From contig CACZJZ010000001.1 in assembly GCA_902781655.1 (NCBI GenBank), positions 62,001-126,000 of the forward strand: a stretch of 64,000 nt of DNA, given 5' to 3'. Positions 17,321 to 26,234 of the stretch are shown piece after piece. The translations under genes and the position numbers were made by a program. Under the pieces are notes generated by a model. That model made no database searches. It was not told where the DNA came from and saw only the letters and a program-made list of their open reading frames with translations. Within the stretch, counting starts at the first letter, position 1. The number at the start of each line of letters is the position of its first letter. Source of the stretch: an uncultured Lachnospiraceae bacterium. Lineage in GTDB: Bacteria > Bacillota > Clostridia > Lachnospirales > Lachnospiraceae.

Positions 17321-17878
17321 ATGATTTCTGCTAGTGATTTCAGAAACGGCGTAACCATTGAAATTGACGGACAGGTTTGCCAGATTGTGGAATTCCAGCA
17401 TGTTAAGCCCGGCAAGGGCGCTGCTTTTGTTCGTACGAAGCTGAAGGATGTCATCAACGGTGGTGTGACCGAGAGAACGTTCCGTCCTACCGAGAAGTTC
17501 CCTCAGGCTCGCATCGAGTCCAAGGAGTATCAGTACCTGTACCAGGATGGCGATCTTTACAACTTCATGGACAACGAGACCTATGAACAGGTCGCACTTC
17601 CGCAGGAAGTGGTCGGCGACAGTCTGAAGTTTGTCAAGGAGAACGAGCAGGTTAAGCTGGATTCGTACAACGGCAATATCTATGCAGTCGAGGCGCCGTT
17701 CTTTGTGGAACTCGAAGTGACGGAGACGGAACCCGGCTTCAAGGGGAACACGGCTACCGGCGCGACGAAACCTGCCACGGTCGAAACCGGTGCACAGATC
17801 AATGTTCCGCTGTTTGTCAACATCGGCGATAAGGTCAAGATTGATACCAGAACCGGCGAATATCTCTCCAGAGCATAA
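17321..17878 (+). CDS. efp: Elongation factor P
   Basis: Relieves ribosome stalling at polyproline. The N-terminal KOW-like domain has [12 protein letters not shown], where Lys32 is the position modified in other bacteria; two OB domains follow, ending in [19 protein letters not shown]. The 185 residues are exact for the family. CAGGAGG precedes the ATG. No modification enzyme gene is nearby. Confidence 0.98.
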   Translation: MISASDFRNGVTIEIDGQVCQIVEFQHVKPGKGAAFVRTKLKDVINGGVTERTFRPTEKFPQARIESKEYQYLYQDGDLYNFMDNETYEQVALPQEVVGDSLKFVKENEQVKLDSYNGNIYAVEAPFFVELEVTETEPGFKGNTATGATKPATVETGAQINVPLFVNIGDKVKIDTRTGEYLSRA

Positions 17879-17924
17879 CAGCCTCGCGGTTCTGCCGGTC
17901 TCATGCCCCGGACATGAGCGGAGT

Positions 17925-17960
17925 AAAGACAATGGATGTCTGATCCATTGTCTTTTTTTT
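17925..17960 (+). terminator. Intrinsic terminator after efp
   Basis: A 12-bp perfect stem (17925-17936 with 17944-17955) with a 7-base loop, running into a T-tract ending at 17960. Confidence 0.93.
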
Positions 17961-17979
17961 GCATGAGAAGGGGTTTATT

Positions 17980-18894
17980 ATGAGCAGACAGACAATACCC
18001 ATGAAGGAGTTTCGGGACCAGTTTACCCGTGTACTGCAGGAGTTGACAGAGCCGGATGAGCAGATTCAGGTGCAGGAACTGCTCCGCAATAACGGCGTCC
18101 GGAACACAGGCTGCTGTTTCCGCAGGGCGGGCAGCGATATTTCCTCTGTCTTCTGCCTGGAAGACTGCTACCGCGCGGTACAGGAGGGCGAAGAGATCGG
18201 AAGTGTTGCGAGAAGAATGTTAACGGAGGCACGCAGCAGTCTTCCGACACAGAATGTTCAGCCAGACATGATGGAGGACTATACCAGCATTCGGAGCAGA
18301 CTTGCACTGAAGCTGATCGGCACGCAGCGCAATCAGGAACTTCTGAAGGAAGTGCCTTATGTCAAAATCGAGGACATGGCGCTGGTTTGCTATTTCTTTG
18401 TCAGACAGGATGGGAACGGGTGCGGCACAGTTCTGATCCACCATCGTCATATGCAGATATGGGGCGTCTCACAGGACCGGCTGATGCAGGATGCATGGGC
18501 GAGCATGAAACGGCTGCTCCCGGCAAGAATTCGAGGAATCACGGAGGTTCTTGGCATTCCGCCGCGAAAAAGCATCGCAAATGAACAGGTAGAAGAGGAT
18601 ATGTATGTCATCAGCAACCGGCAGGAATATCTCGGCGCTGTCTGCGTCCTCTATCCCGGAATTTTAAAGAGCTTTGCATCGTCGCGGAAATGCAATCTCT
18701 ATGTTCTTCCCAGCTCGATCCATGAGATGATTCTTGTGCCGGAGGAGCCGGGAATGGACTATGCTGCGCTGGAACATATCGTCCGGGATATCAATCAGAC
18801 GGAGGTGGCGCCGGAGGAAGTGCTCACTGATTCCGTCTATTACTATGACCGGATCCAGGGAAACCTCGTTCGTGCCGTTCGTGCCGTCCGGTGA
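17980..18894 (+). CDS. DUF5688-like protein of unknown function
   Basis: A 304-residue soluble protein resembling the DUF5688 group found in Lachnospiraceae genomes. It has no membrane helix or signal. Visible are a middle region VPYVKIEDMALVCYFFV, a repeated pattern of short hydrophobic strands, and a C-terminal NLYVLPSSIHEMILVPE segment. No catalytic motif can be named. GAAGGGG precedes ATG 17980. It follows the efp terminator, so it is probably transcribed separately. The family assignment is from recall of these segments, and the function is unknown. Confidence 0.75.
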   Translation: MSRQTIPMKEFRDQFTRVLQELTEPDEQIQVQELLRNNGVRNTGCCFRRAGSDISSVFCLEDCYRAVQEGEEIGSVARRMLTEARSSLPTQNVQPDMMEDYTSIRSRLALKLIGTQRNQELLKEVPYVKIEDMALVCYFFVRQDGNGCGTVLIHHRHMQIWGVSQDRLMQDAWASMKRLLPARIRGITEVLGIPPRKSIANEQVEEDMYVISNRQEYLGAVCVLYPGILKSFASSRKCNLYVLPSSIHEMILVPEEPGMDYAALEHIVRDINQTEVAPEEVLTDSVYYYDRIQGNLVRAVRAVR

Positions 18895-18909
18895 GAATCA
18901 GTTTTTTTC

Positions 18910-18939
18910 TGGACAATGACAGAGTGCATGTGGTATGAT
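18910..18939 (+). promoter_or_regulatory. Promoter of the tRNA-Arg remnant and SH3 gene
   Basis: TGGACA (18910-18915), 18-base spacer, TATGAT (18934-18939) with TGn extension (18931-18933). The predicted start is near 18946, immediately at a GNRA-type hairpin (TGTTC-GCGA-GAACA, 18946-18959). Confidence 0.72.
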
Positions 18940-18971
18940 AACCAATGTTCGCGAGAACAATCACACGGCAT

Positions 18972-19025
18972 GCACTCGTAGTCTAATGGATAGAACGGAG
19001 GCCTCCGACGCCTTTGATTATACAG
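18972..19025 (+). pseudogene. Truncated tRNA-Arg (anticodon CCG)
   Basis: The 5' acceptor strand GCACTCG (18972-18978), TA, a D-arm GTCTAATGGATAGAAC and an anticodon arm GAGGC-CTCCGAC-GCCTT are those of a tRNA-Arg(CCG). After TTTGATTATACAG the sequence departs: there is no TTCRA T-loop and no CGAGTGC acceptor partner downstream. About 54 bases of tRNA remain behind a good promoter, and the SH3-domain gene begins 61 bases later. I read it as a tRNA broken in the T-arm; a regulatory role for the remnant is only a possibility. Confidence 0.7.
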
Positions 19026-19086
19026 CAGGGGAGATGCACGACCTGCATTGATGCGGAGTACTGGCAGAGCAGGAGCTGAATACCAC

Positions 19087-20508
19087 ATGTGGAACAGTGA
19101 TTATGATCCAGACAGGGATGATATGGTCCTCGATGAAATCGACGGCGACCTGGATTCGAATAAATCAGATGAGAAAACAAAACCGGAAACGAATGCGGTC
19201 AAAGGACACAGCAGAAAGGGAAGAATAACCGCAGGCAGCAGGATCAGCGATTTTTTCTTCGGGCTGAAGGACCGGGCGGCAGATCATAACCGGATGCTGA
19301 TTCCGGTGGCGCTGGTCCTGGTCAGCATGGCGGTCTGTGCGCTCGCGCTTGCGGCGTACCGCAGCCGACAGGATGCCTCAGCAGAATCTGCATCTAATGC
19401 TGCCGCGGCGGAGACCGTGCAGGAGCAGATTCCGGAGCTGGAGAAGAACGCCCATGCTGATGTGAATGCCCTGATGCGGACCTATTTTGACGCGCTGGCT
19501 GATGGAGACATCAGTACGGTGTCCGCTGTCACCAGCGGATTAGATGCGACAGAACAGGTGCAGATCACGGAACTGGCTAACTATATAGACAGCTATCCGG
19601 CCATTGATGTCTATACAAAACCGGGCAAAGAGAACGGCTCTTATATCTGCTTTGTGGTGACACAGGTTCGTTTTAAGGACAGAGATGAACTCATCCCTGG
19701 AATGCAGACCATTTATGTCTGCACGAATGCGCAGGGCGGTCTGTACATCAACGAGGACGAGAGCGATCAGGAAACCGTTTCCTACATCCGGGACATTTCC
19801 CAGCAGGTCGATGTGGTGGATCTGAACAACCGTGTGCAGGAGGAATACAATGCTCTGCTCGCGTCGGATTCGGATCTCAAGCAGTATATTACGGATACCT
19901 ATCATGCCATTCAGGTGGCTGTCGCTGAGGCACTGGGGGATGCCAAGGGTTCCTCCGAGGCATCGACATCATCCACTTCCTCCGCTGCCGCGGATAAATC
20001 AGACGGGGAGAGTGAGGCTCAGAGCCAGGAGGCATCTGCGCTCAGGGCGACGGATGTCATCAATGTCAGAAAATCGGACTCCGAGGATGCGGATATCATA
20101 GGGCAGACGGAAAAGGACAAGTCGTATCCACTGCTGGAGAAAAAAGAAAACGGCTGGAGCAAAATCAGCTTCGATGGCCAGACCGGCTATGTGAAGACGG
20201 AATATTTTACGGAGATCGCAGAGAGCGGCGAGGCTGGAACAGATTCTCAGGAGGATGCCGCGGCGGACAGCGGCGCTTCGGATACGGAGACATCTTCTTC
20301 CAGCGCTTCGGCAGCATCGAAGACTACGCAGAAAGCAAAGACCAATGACACAGTTTCAATCCGTAGCGAGGCCAGCGCGGACTCTGAGCGGGTCGGCACG
20401 GTCTGGGGCGGTTTTGAGGTGACGGTTCTGGAGAAGGGAGACACCTGGTCCAAGATCGAATTTAACGGCACAACCGGGTATATTAAGAATGAATTCCTGA
20501 ATTTCTGA
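19087..20508 (+). CDS. Membrane-anchored protein with two bacterial SH3 domains
   Basis: A 473-residue protein with an acidic cytoplasmic N-terminus, one membrane helix (about residues 80-102, MLIPVALVLVSMAVCALALAAY) and an extracellular part. The first extracellular segment (about 120-265) resembles a small alpha/beta domain with FKDRDELIPGMQTIYVC. Two SH3_3 domains follow, near 330-385 (TDVINVRKSDSED to TGYVKTEYF) and at the C-terminus (NDTVSIRSEASADS to TGYIKNEFLNF), separated by Ser/Ala/Glu-rich linkers. It probably binds cell-wall peptidoglycan. ATG 19087 has AGGAG 11 bases upstream; ATG 19051 would start inside the tRNA-remnant region and lacks a ribosome binding site. Confidence 0.85.
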   Translation: MWNSDYDPDRDDMVLDEIDGDLDSNKSDEKTKPETNAVKGHSRKGRITAGSRISDFFFGLKDRAADHNRMLIPVALVLVSMAVCALALAAYRSRQDASAESASNAAAAETVQEQIPELEKNAHADVNALMRTYFDALADGDISTVSAVTSGLDATEQVQITELANYIDSYPAIDVYTKPGKENGSYICFVVTQVRFKDRDELIPGMQTIYVCTNAQGGLYINEDESDQETVSYIRDISQQVDVVDLNNRVQEEYNALLASDSDLKQYITDTYHAIQVAVAEALGDAKGSSEASTSSTSSAAADKSDGESEAQSQEASALRATDVINVRKSDSEDADIIGQTEKDKSYPLLEKKENGWSKISFDGQTGYVKTEYFTEIAESGEAGTDSQEDAAADSGASDTETSSSSASAASKTTQKAKTNDTVSIRSEASADSERVGTVWGGFEVTVLEKGDTWSKIEFNGTTGYIKNEFLNF

Positions 20509-20600
20509 GAAACAGCATGGAGTCCGGAGGGCAGTGGGATATGGATGCCCTTTGCATGCGATCAGACAGCGTTCCTGGATTTTGGTCTCAGCGGGGTATT

Positions 20601-20792
20601 ATGATGAAGAACAGAGGTGCGGCAGGCTGCGATTTCTGCGCAAACTATGAATACGATGAGGAGGATGGATCCTATGTGTGCATGGCGGACATGGATGAGG
20701 ACGAGTATTACCATCTTCTGACCTCCCGGTCTTTTTCCTGCCCCTTTTACCGCAGCAACGATGAGTATGAAGTAGTGCGCCACCAGATCTGA
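20601..20792 (+). CDS. Small Cys-rich protein (DUF6472-like)
   Basis: A 63-residue acidic protein with a CDFC knuckle, a third Cys in YVC and a fourth in FSCPFY, likely a small zinc-binding fold. MKNRGAAGCDFCANYEYDEED resembles the DUF6472 family of Lachnospiraceae. The start is ATG 20601 or 20604, preceded by GCGGGG; the upstream open frame is unlikely to be coding. It lies between the SH3 gene and mnmA; function unknown. Confidence 0.72.
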   Translation: MMKNRGAAGCDFCANYEYDEEDGSYVCMADMDEDEYYHLLTSRSFSCPFYRSNDEYEVVRHQI

Positions 20793-20853
20793 GTAAAAGA
20801 GAAGGTTCTGTTCCAATCAGCGGCACCGTAAAAGGCGCCGCAAGGGTATCAAA

Positions 20854-21963
20854 ATGAAAAAACGGGTAGTGGTCGGCATGTCCGGCGGAGTGGATTCTTC
20901 TGTCGCGGCTATGCTTCTGAAGAATGAGGGGTATGAGGTTATTGGCGTCACCATGCAGATATGGGACAGCTCCGATACCTGCCGGATTGAGCGGGACGGC
21001 GGCTGCTGCGGCCAGAGCGCCGTGGACGATGCAAGGCGCGTGGCAGCGGCTCTGGAAATCCCATATTATGTGTGCGATTTCCGAGAAATCTTCGAGGACA
21101 GGGTGGAGCGCAATTTTGTCTGCGAGTATCTCCGCGGCAGAACTCCTAATCCCTGCATCGCCTGCAATCGCTACGTCAAGTGGCAGTCCATGCTGCGGAA
21201 GGCCGTGGAAATCGGCGCTGACTATATCGCAACTGGCCATTATGCGCGTATCCTGAGACTTCCGAACGGACGTTACACGGTTCGCAACTCCGTGACTGCA
21301 GCTAAAGATCAGACCTATATGCTGTATGGCCTTTCGCAGAAGCAGCTTTCGCGTACGCTGATGCCGATCGGGGACTATGACAAGCGTCAGATCCGCCGCA
21401 TGGCAGAGGAAGCAGGTCTTCCGGTGGCGCATAAACCGGATAGCCAGGAGATATGCTTTATTCCGGACAATGACTATGCCTCCTATCTGGACAGAACGGC
21501 AGGGGACAGAGTGCCGCCGGCAGGACGGTTTCAATGGAAGGACGGGACTGATCTCGGCCCGAACAGAGGTATTACACATTATACAATCGGTCAGAGGAAA
21601 CATCTTGGCATCGCACTCGGCAGGCCGGTGTTCGTCACGGCCATTAAACCGGAGACGAATACCGTGGTGCTTGGAGAAGACAGCGATGTCTACGGCCGTA
21701 AACTTTCCCTTTCCAAATTGAATTTCATGGCGGCGGATCCGGAAGCATTTCCCGCTGGGGAGACCAGGCAGGTTCTCGGCAAAATCCGATATTCTCACAC
21801 CGCCGTTCCATGCCGGATCACGCGGGTCGGGGAGGATACGATGACGGCGGAATTCGAAAAACCGGTACGCGCTATCACGCCGGGGCAGTCCGCTGTCTTC
21901 TATGAGCGGGATTATGTACTCTGTGGAGGTATAATTGACAGGAAAATTCCGGAATTCGCGTAA
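20854..21963 (+). CDS. mnmA: tRNA-specific 2-thiouridylase MnmA
   Basis: Thiolates U34 of tRNA Lys/Glu/Gln. The PP-loop SGGVDSS (residues 10-16), NPCIACNRYVKW with the first catalytic Cys, the ATGHYAR segment, and KPDSQEICFIP with the second catalytic Cys are present, then the C-terminal beta-barrel. The 369 residues are normal. The ribosome binding site is weak (AAGGG region). The cysteine desulfurase partner is not in the window. Confidence 0.97.
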   Translation: MKKRVVVGMSGGVDSSVAAMLLKNEGYEVIGVTMQIWDSSDTCRIERDGGCCGQSAVDDARRVAAALEIPYYVCDFREIFEDRVERNFVCEYLRGRTPNPCIACNRYVKWQSMLRKAVEIGADYIATGHYARILRLPNGRYTVRNSVTAAKDQTYMLYGLSQKQLSRTLMPIGDYDKRQIRRMAEEAGLPVAHKPDSQEICFIPDNDYASYLDRTAGDRVPPAGRFQWKDGTDLGPNRGITHYTIGQRKHLGIALGRPVFVTAIKPETNTVVLGEDSDVYGRKLSLSKLNFMAADPEAFPAGETRQVLGKIRYSHTAVPCRITRVGEDTMTAEFEKPVRAITPGQSAVFYERDYVLCGGIIDRKIPEFA

Positions 21964-22001
21964 CTTTCACAAGAATTTTACAGTTCCGGGGTCTGGGCAT
22001 C

Positions 22002-22030
22002 TTGAATTTTGGCACTGTTACTTGTATTAT
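22002..22030 (+). promoter_or_regulatory. Promoter of gap
   Basis: TTGAAT (22002-22007), 17-base spacer, TATTAT (22025-22030), giving a leader of about 75 bases before gap. Confidence 0.6.
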
Positions 22031-22113
22031 AAAGATGCTGACAAAAATTTGACAAACTATTAACAAGTCTGTCAGGTTATTGCAATACACTACATTTTAT
22101 GGAGGAAACTAAA

Positions 22114-23127
22114 ATGGCAGTAAGAGTAGCAATCAACGGTTTCGGTCGTATCGGCCGTCTGGCGTTCAGACAGATGTTCCAGGCAGAGGGCTTCGATGTC
22201 GTTGCAATCAACGATCTGACCTCCCCTGAGATGCTTGCTTATCTTCTCAAGTATGATACAACGCACGGCCGTTACAACGGGACGGTAGAGGCAAAGGAGA
22301 ATTCCATTGTCGTCAACGGCAAGGAGATCACCATCTACGCTGAGAAGAATGCAGCAGATCTTCCGTGGAAGGATCTTGACATCGATGTGGTTCTGGAGTG
22401 CACCGGCTTCTACACCTCCAAGGACAAGGCAATGGCTCACATCAATGCCGGCGCAAAGCATGTCGTCATCTCTGCTCCTGCTGGCAAGGATCTGAAGACC
22501 ATTGTTTACAATGTCAACCACAAGACCCTGACAAAGGATGATCAGATTGTTTCCGCTGCATCCTGCACCACTAACTGCCTCGCTCCGATGGCTAAGGCTC
22601 TGAACGACCTTGCTCCGATCGAGTCCGGCTTCATGACCACGGTTCATGCTTACACCGGCGATCAGATGGTTCTCGACGGACCTCAGAGAAAGGGCAACCT
22701 TCGCAGATCCAGAGCAGCAGCTCAGAACATTGTTCCGGCATCCTCCGGAGCAGCCAAGGCAATCGGCCTGGTTCTTCCTGAACTCGATGGCAAGCTGAAC
22801 GGCGCTGCACAGCGTGTTCCTACCGCAACCGGCTCCACCACGATTCTGGATGCTGTCGTGGACAAGGAAGTCACCGTTGACGAGGTCAATGCACAGATGA
22901 AGGCTGAGGAGACCGAGTCCTTCGAGTACAACACCGATGAGATCGTTTCCTCCGATATCATCAACAGCACGGCTGGTTCCATCTTCGATGCTACCCAGAC
23001 CAAGGTTCTTCCGATGGCTGGCGGCAAGACTCTCGTTCAGGTTGTTTCCTGGTATGATAACGAGAATTCCTACACCACCCAGATGTGCCGCACCATCAAG
23101 TATTTCGGCTCTCTTCTGAACAAGTAA
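22114..23127 (+). CDS. gap: Glyceraldehyde-3-phosphate dehydrogenase (type I)
   Basis: Glycolytic NAD-dependent enzyme. It opens with the Rossmann motif [14 protein letters not shown]; the catalytic cysteine is in [12 protein letters not shown] (Cys151), followed by [19 protein letters not shown] and the C-terminal [17 protein letters not shown] precedes ATG 22114. Third-position codon choice is strongly biased (high-expression pattern), unlike most neighbours. It is the first gene of gap-pgk-tpiA. Confidence 0.98.
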   Translation: MAVRVAINGFGRIGRLAFRQMFQAEGFDVVAINDLTSPEMLAYLLKYDTTHGRYNGTVEAKENSIVVNGKEITIYAEKNAADLPWKDLDIDVVLECTGFYTSKDKAMAHINAGAKHVVISAPAGKDLKTIVYNVNHKTLTKDDQIVSAASCTTNCLAPMAKALNDLAPIESGFMTTVHAYTGDQMVLDGPQRKGNLRRSRAAAQNIVPASSGAAKAIGLVLPELDGKLNGAAQRVPTATGSTTILDAVVDKEVTVDEVNAQMKAEETESFEYNTDEIVSSDIINSTAGSIFDATQTKVLPMAGGKTLVQVVSWYDNENSYTTQMCRTIKYFGSLLNK

Positions 23128-23208
23128 TATTCCGGGGCTGGTACGATAGTGGAGGGAGCATGGGAGCCTGATGGTTCCAATACTCCGCACAGTATATTGA
23201 TTTCAGGC

Positions 23209-23249
23209 GGGGTCCGGTCCTTTCTAGGACCTGGCCCTGCTTTTATTTT
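23209..23249 (+). terminator. Hairpin with T-rich tail between gap and pgk
   Basis: GGGTCCGGTCCT (23210-23221) pairs with AGGACCTGGCCC (23226-23237) with two mismatches, followed by a T-rich stretch (23241-23249). It probably gives partial termination, so gap transcripts exceed pgk. Confidence 0.7.
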
Positions 23250-23303
23250 GCAGCTCCGAAGCAGTTTAAACGGACTGCATCTTCATCTGAAGGAGGCCAT
23301 CAT

Positions 23304-24545
23304 ATGGCAGCACTCAATAAGAAAACCGTGGATGATTTCAATGCGGCTGGCAGAAGAGTCCTTGTGAGATGCGACTTCAACGTTCCGCTCAAGGACGGCA
23401 AAATCACCGATGAGACCCGCATTGTTGCGGCACTTCCCACTATTCAGAAGCTGATTGGCGAGGGAGCGAAGGTCATTCTCTGCTCTCATCTTGGAAAGGT
23501 CAAGAACGGCCCCAACGAGGGAGAGTCCCTCGCTCCGGTAGCAAAACGCCTTTCCGAGAAGCTCGGCAAGGAAGTGAAGTTTATTCCGGATTACAATGTC
23601 ACCGGCAAGGCAGCGACAGAGGCTGTGGCGGCCATGAAGCCTGGCGATGTCATTCTGCTTCAGAATACGCGCTTCAGAGGCAAGGAAGAGACAAAGCCGG
23701 AGGAAGCGGGCGAGCAGTTTGCAAAGGAACTCGCTGATCTCGCGGATGATTATGTCTGTGATGCATTCGGTTCCGCGCACAGAGCGCATGCTTCTGTATC
23801 TGTCGTGACCAAGTATATCCGTGCAAAGGGCGGCACCTGCGCAGTCGGATATCTGATGCAGAAGGAGATCAAGTTCCTCGGCAATGCGGTGGAGAATCCG
23901 GTCCGTCCGTTTGTCGCGATTCTTGGCGGTGCAAAGGTTGCGGACAAGCTGAACGTCATCTCCAACCTTCTTGAGAAGTGCGATACGCTGATCATCGGCG
24001 GCGGCATGGCATATACCTTTGTCAAAGCGCAGGGACATGAGATCGGTCAGTCTCTCTGCGACGACACGAAGCTGGAGTACTGCGGCGAGATGCTGAAGAA
24101 GGCGAAGGACCTCGGCAAGACAATTCTGCTTCCGGTCGATGCTGTGATCACAGATCATTTCCCGGATCCGATCGACGATGCTTCTATCGCTACGGAAGTG
24201 GTTGATATTGACAAGATCCCGGCTGACAAGATGGGCATGGATATCGGGCCGAAGACCCGTGAGCTGTATGCGGATGCTGTGAAAAATGCGAAGACTGTGG
24301 TCTGGAATGGACCGATGGGTGTGTTTGAGAATCCGGTTCTGGCAGCCGGCACCAAGGCTGTAGCACAGGCACTCGCTGAGACGGACGCTACAACGATCAT
24401 CGGTGGCGGCGATTCCGCGGCAGCAGTCAATCAGCTCGGTTATGCAGACAAGATGTCCCACATTTCCACTGGCGGCGGCGCATCCCTGGAGTTCCTCGAG
24501 GGCAAGCAGCTTCCCGGTGTCTATGCGGCGGATGACAAGGACTGA
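23304..24545 (+). CDS. pgk: Phosphoglycerate kinase
   Basis: Glycolytic ATP-forming step from 1,3-bisphosphoglycerate. [57 protein letters not shown] and GGGDSAAA mark the two lobes. The 413 residues are slightly over the usual ~395. GAAGGAGG precedes the ATG. tpiA follows after 16 bases. Confidence 0.98.
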   Translation: MAALNKKTVDDFNAAGRRVLVRCDFNVPLKDGKITDETRIVAALPTIQKLIGEGAKVILCSHLGKVKNGPNEGESLAPVAKRLSEKLGKEVKFIPDYNVTGKAATEAVAAMKPGDVILLQNTRFRGKEETKPEEAGEQFAKELADLADDYVCDAFGSAHRAHASVSVVTKYIRAKGGTCAVGYLMQKEIKFLGNAVENPVRPFVAILGGAKVADKLNVISNLLEKCDTLIIGGGMAYTFVKAQGHEIGQSLCDDTKLEYCGEMLKKAKDLGKTILLPVDAVITDHFPDPIDDASIATEVVDIDKIPADKMGMDIGPKTRELYADAVKNAKTVVWNGPMGVFENPVLAAGTKAVAQALAETDATTIIGGGDSAAAVNQLGYADKMSHISTGGGASLEFLEGKQLPGVYAADDKD

Positions 24546-24561
24546 GAAAAGGAGATGGATC

Positions 24562-25317
24562 ATGGCACGAAGAAAAATTATTGCCGGCAACTGGAAGATG
24601 AATAAGACTCCCAGCGAGGCTAAGGAACTGGTCAATACACTGAAACCCCTCGTAGAAAATCCTGACGTCGATGTGGTGTACTGCGTTCCCGCAATCGACA
24701 TTGTCCCTGTGGGAGAGGCAATTCGCGGCACCAACGTACAGCTCGGCGCGGAGAATATGTCTGATCAGGACAAGGGAGCGTATACCGGAGAAATCTCCGC
24801 GGATATGCTTCTGGATGCAGGCGTGAAATTCGTCATCATCGGCCACTCCGAAAGAAGAGGTTATTATCATGAGGATGATGCCTTCCTCAACCGCAAAGTT
24901 CTGAAGGCATTTGAGAAAGGTCTCACTCCGATTCTCTGCTGTGGCGAGTCCCTTGAACAGAGAGAAGCCGGCGTTACCCTCGACTGGATCCGTCTGCAGA
25001 TCAAGTCTGATCTTCAGGGTGTGACAGCGGAGCAGGCGAAGACTATGGTCATCGCCTATGAGCCGATCTGGGCGATCGGGACTGGCAAGACAGCAACCGC
25101 TGATCAGGCTGAAGAGGTCTGCGGCGCAATCCGCAGCACCATTGCCGAGATTTATGACACGGATACAGCGGAAGCAATCCGCATTCAGTACGGCGGTTCC
25201 ATGAACGCCGGAAACTGCAAGGAACTGCTTGCAAAGCCTGACATCGATGGCGGCCTGATCGGCGGTGCCGCGCTGAAGCCGGATTTTGGTAAAATTGTGA
25301 ATTACAATAAAGACTGA
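24562..25317 (+). CDS. tpiA: Triosephosphate isomerase
   Basis: Interconverts dihydroxyacetone phosphate and glyceraldehyde 3-phosphate. AGNWKMNK (Lys12), IIGHSERR (His95), [15 protein letters not shown] (Glu167) and YGGSMNAGN are all intact. The start at 24562 follows AAAAGGAG; the frame is open upstream only through the 3' end of pgk. The length is 251 residues. Confidence 0.98.
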   Translation: MARRKIIAGNWKMNKTPSEAKELVNTLKPLVENPDVDVVYCVPAIDIVPVGEAIRGTNVQLGAENMSDQDKGAYTGEISADMLLDAGVKFVIIGHSERRGYYHEDDAFLNRKVLKAFEKGLTPILCCGESLEQREAGVTLDWIRLQIKSDLQGVTAEQAKTMVIAYEPIWAIGTGKTATADQAEEVCGAIRSTIAEIYDTDTAEAIRIQYGGSMNAGNCKELLAKPDIDGGLIGGAALKPDFGKIVNYNKD

Positions 25318-25331
25318 TTCTTCACAGGATC

Positions 25332-25384
25332 GGGATGGATGGAGAGCTCTCTTCAGCATGACGGAAGAGGGCTCTTTTCCATCC
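25332..25384 (+). terminator. Long hairpin after tpiA
   Basis: GGATGGA...GAGAGCTCTCTTC pairs with GAAGAGGGCTC...TCCATCC, an imperfect long stem closing the glycolytic run. It lacks a clear T-tract beyond the internal TTTT. Confidence 0.55.
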
Positions 25385-25447
25385 GGAATGAGCGGAAGCG
25401 CCTGAATCAGGCAGACAAACAAATGAGGGAGAGAGGATTACTCTGAC

Positions 25448-26026
25448 ATGAATTTCCTGGAAGAGAGGATTGTACGGGACGGACAGGTACGTCCCGGAGA
25501 AATTCTGAAGGTAGACAGTTTCCTGAACCATCAGCTGGATGTCGCGCTGCTGGATGAAATCGGAAAAACATTTTATGAAAAGTATAAGGGCCGCGGGATC
25601 ACCCGTATTCTGACCATTGAGGCCTCCGGAATCGCCATTGCTATGATGACCGGACGCTATTTCCAGGTTCCGGTTGTGTTTGCCAAGAAGGCCAAGAGTA
25701 AGAACCTGGACGGGGAACTCTACACCTCAAAGGTACATTCTTACACCTATGGGAAGGATTATGACATCACATTGTCCAAAAAATTTCTGACCTCTGAGGA
25801 TACCGTTCTGCTTGTCGATGACTTTCTCGCAGTCGGCAAAGCAATGAACGGACTGCTCGACATCTGCCGACAGGCGGGCGCAAAGGTCGGAGGCATCGGC
25901 ATTGCGATTGAGAAGGGATTTCAGCATGGCGGCGAGAAGCTGCGCGGAGAGGGTCTGGATGTGACCTCCATTGCCATTGTAGATTCCATGGGCGATGACG
26001 GATCTATTACCTTCCGGGAACAATAA
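25448..26026 (+). CDS. xpt: Xanthine phosphoribosyltransferase
   Basis: Salvages xanthine to XMP using PRPP. The 192 residues, MNFLEERI start, EASGIAIA base/phosphate region and PRPP loop LLVDDFLAVGKAM (Asp124, Asp125) match Xpt. The gene has no purine riboswitch in the ~120 bases upstream that I can recognise, unlike many xpt genes. It stands alone between the glycolytic genes and a convergent BMP transporter, which fits purine salvage. Confidence 0.95.
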   Translation: MNFLEERIVRDGQVRPGEILKVDSFLNHQLDVALLDEIGKTFYEKYKGRGITRILTIEASGIAIAMMTGRYFQVPVVFAKKAKSKNLDGELYTSKVHSYTYGKDYDITLSKKFLTSEDTVLLVDDFLAVGKAMNGLLDICRQAGAKVGGIGIAIEKGFQHGGEKLRGEGLDVTSIAIVDSMGDDGSITFREQ

Positions 26027-26111
26027 AAGGAATTGTAACTGTGCAGAACTCCGATAAGTCGGACTATACCGTACGATGAGCATAGTGCCGATACGTCATA
26101 AGAAGTCAAAA

Positions 26112-26176
26112 TAGTCCCGGGAACAGATAATCAGGATCATAGGATCACCTGATTCTCTGCTCCCGGGACTTATTTT
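26112..26176. terminator. Bidirectional terminator between xpt and the ABC operon
   Basis: AGTCCCGGGA (26113-26122) pairs with TCCCGGGACT (26161-26170), with an inner AATCAGG/CCTGATT stem. A TATTTTAT tail on the plus strand and ATTTTGAC on the minus strand serve the two convergent units. Confidence 0.85.
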
Positions 26177-26234
26177 ATACGGAATACCGGACAAATGATC
26201 TGTCATGCGCTGAAATACGGGCTATCGATCCGGG

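Noticed and set aside
22049..22080. TTGACA as the gap promoter -35
   Set aside because: A perfect -35 hexamer, but no -10-like sequence lies 15-19 bases downstream; the TTGAAT/TATTAT pair upstream is better.
25318..25447. Purine riboswitch upstream of xpt
   Set aside because: Expected by analogy, but the core TTTCTACC and CCGTAAA-type sequences are absent; only a terminator-like hairpin is present.
26027..26111. Small RNA between xpt and the bidirectional terminator
   Set aside because: A few short inverted repeats are visible, but there is no promoter and no convincing overall fold.
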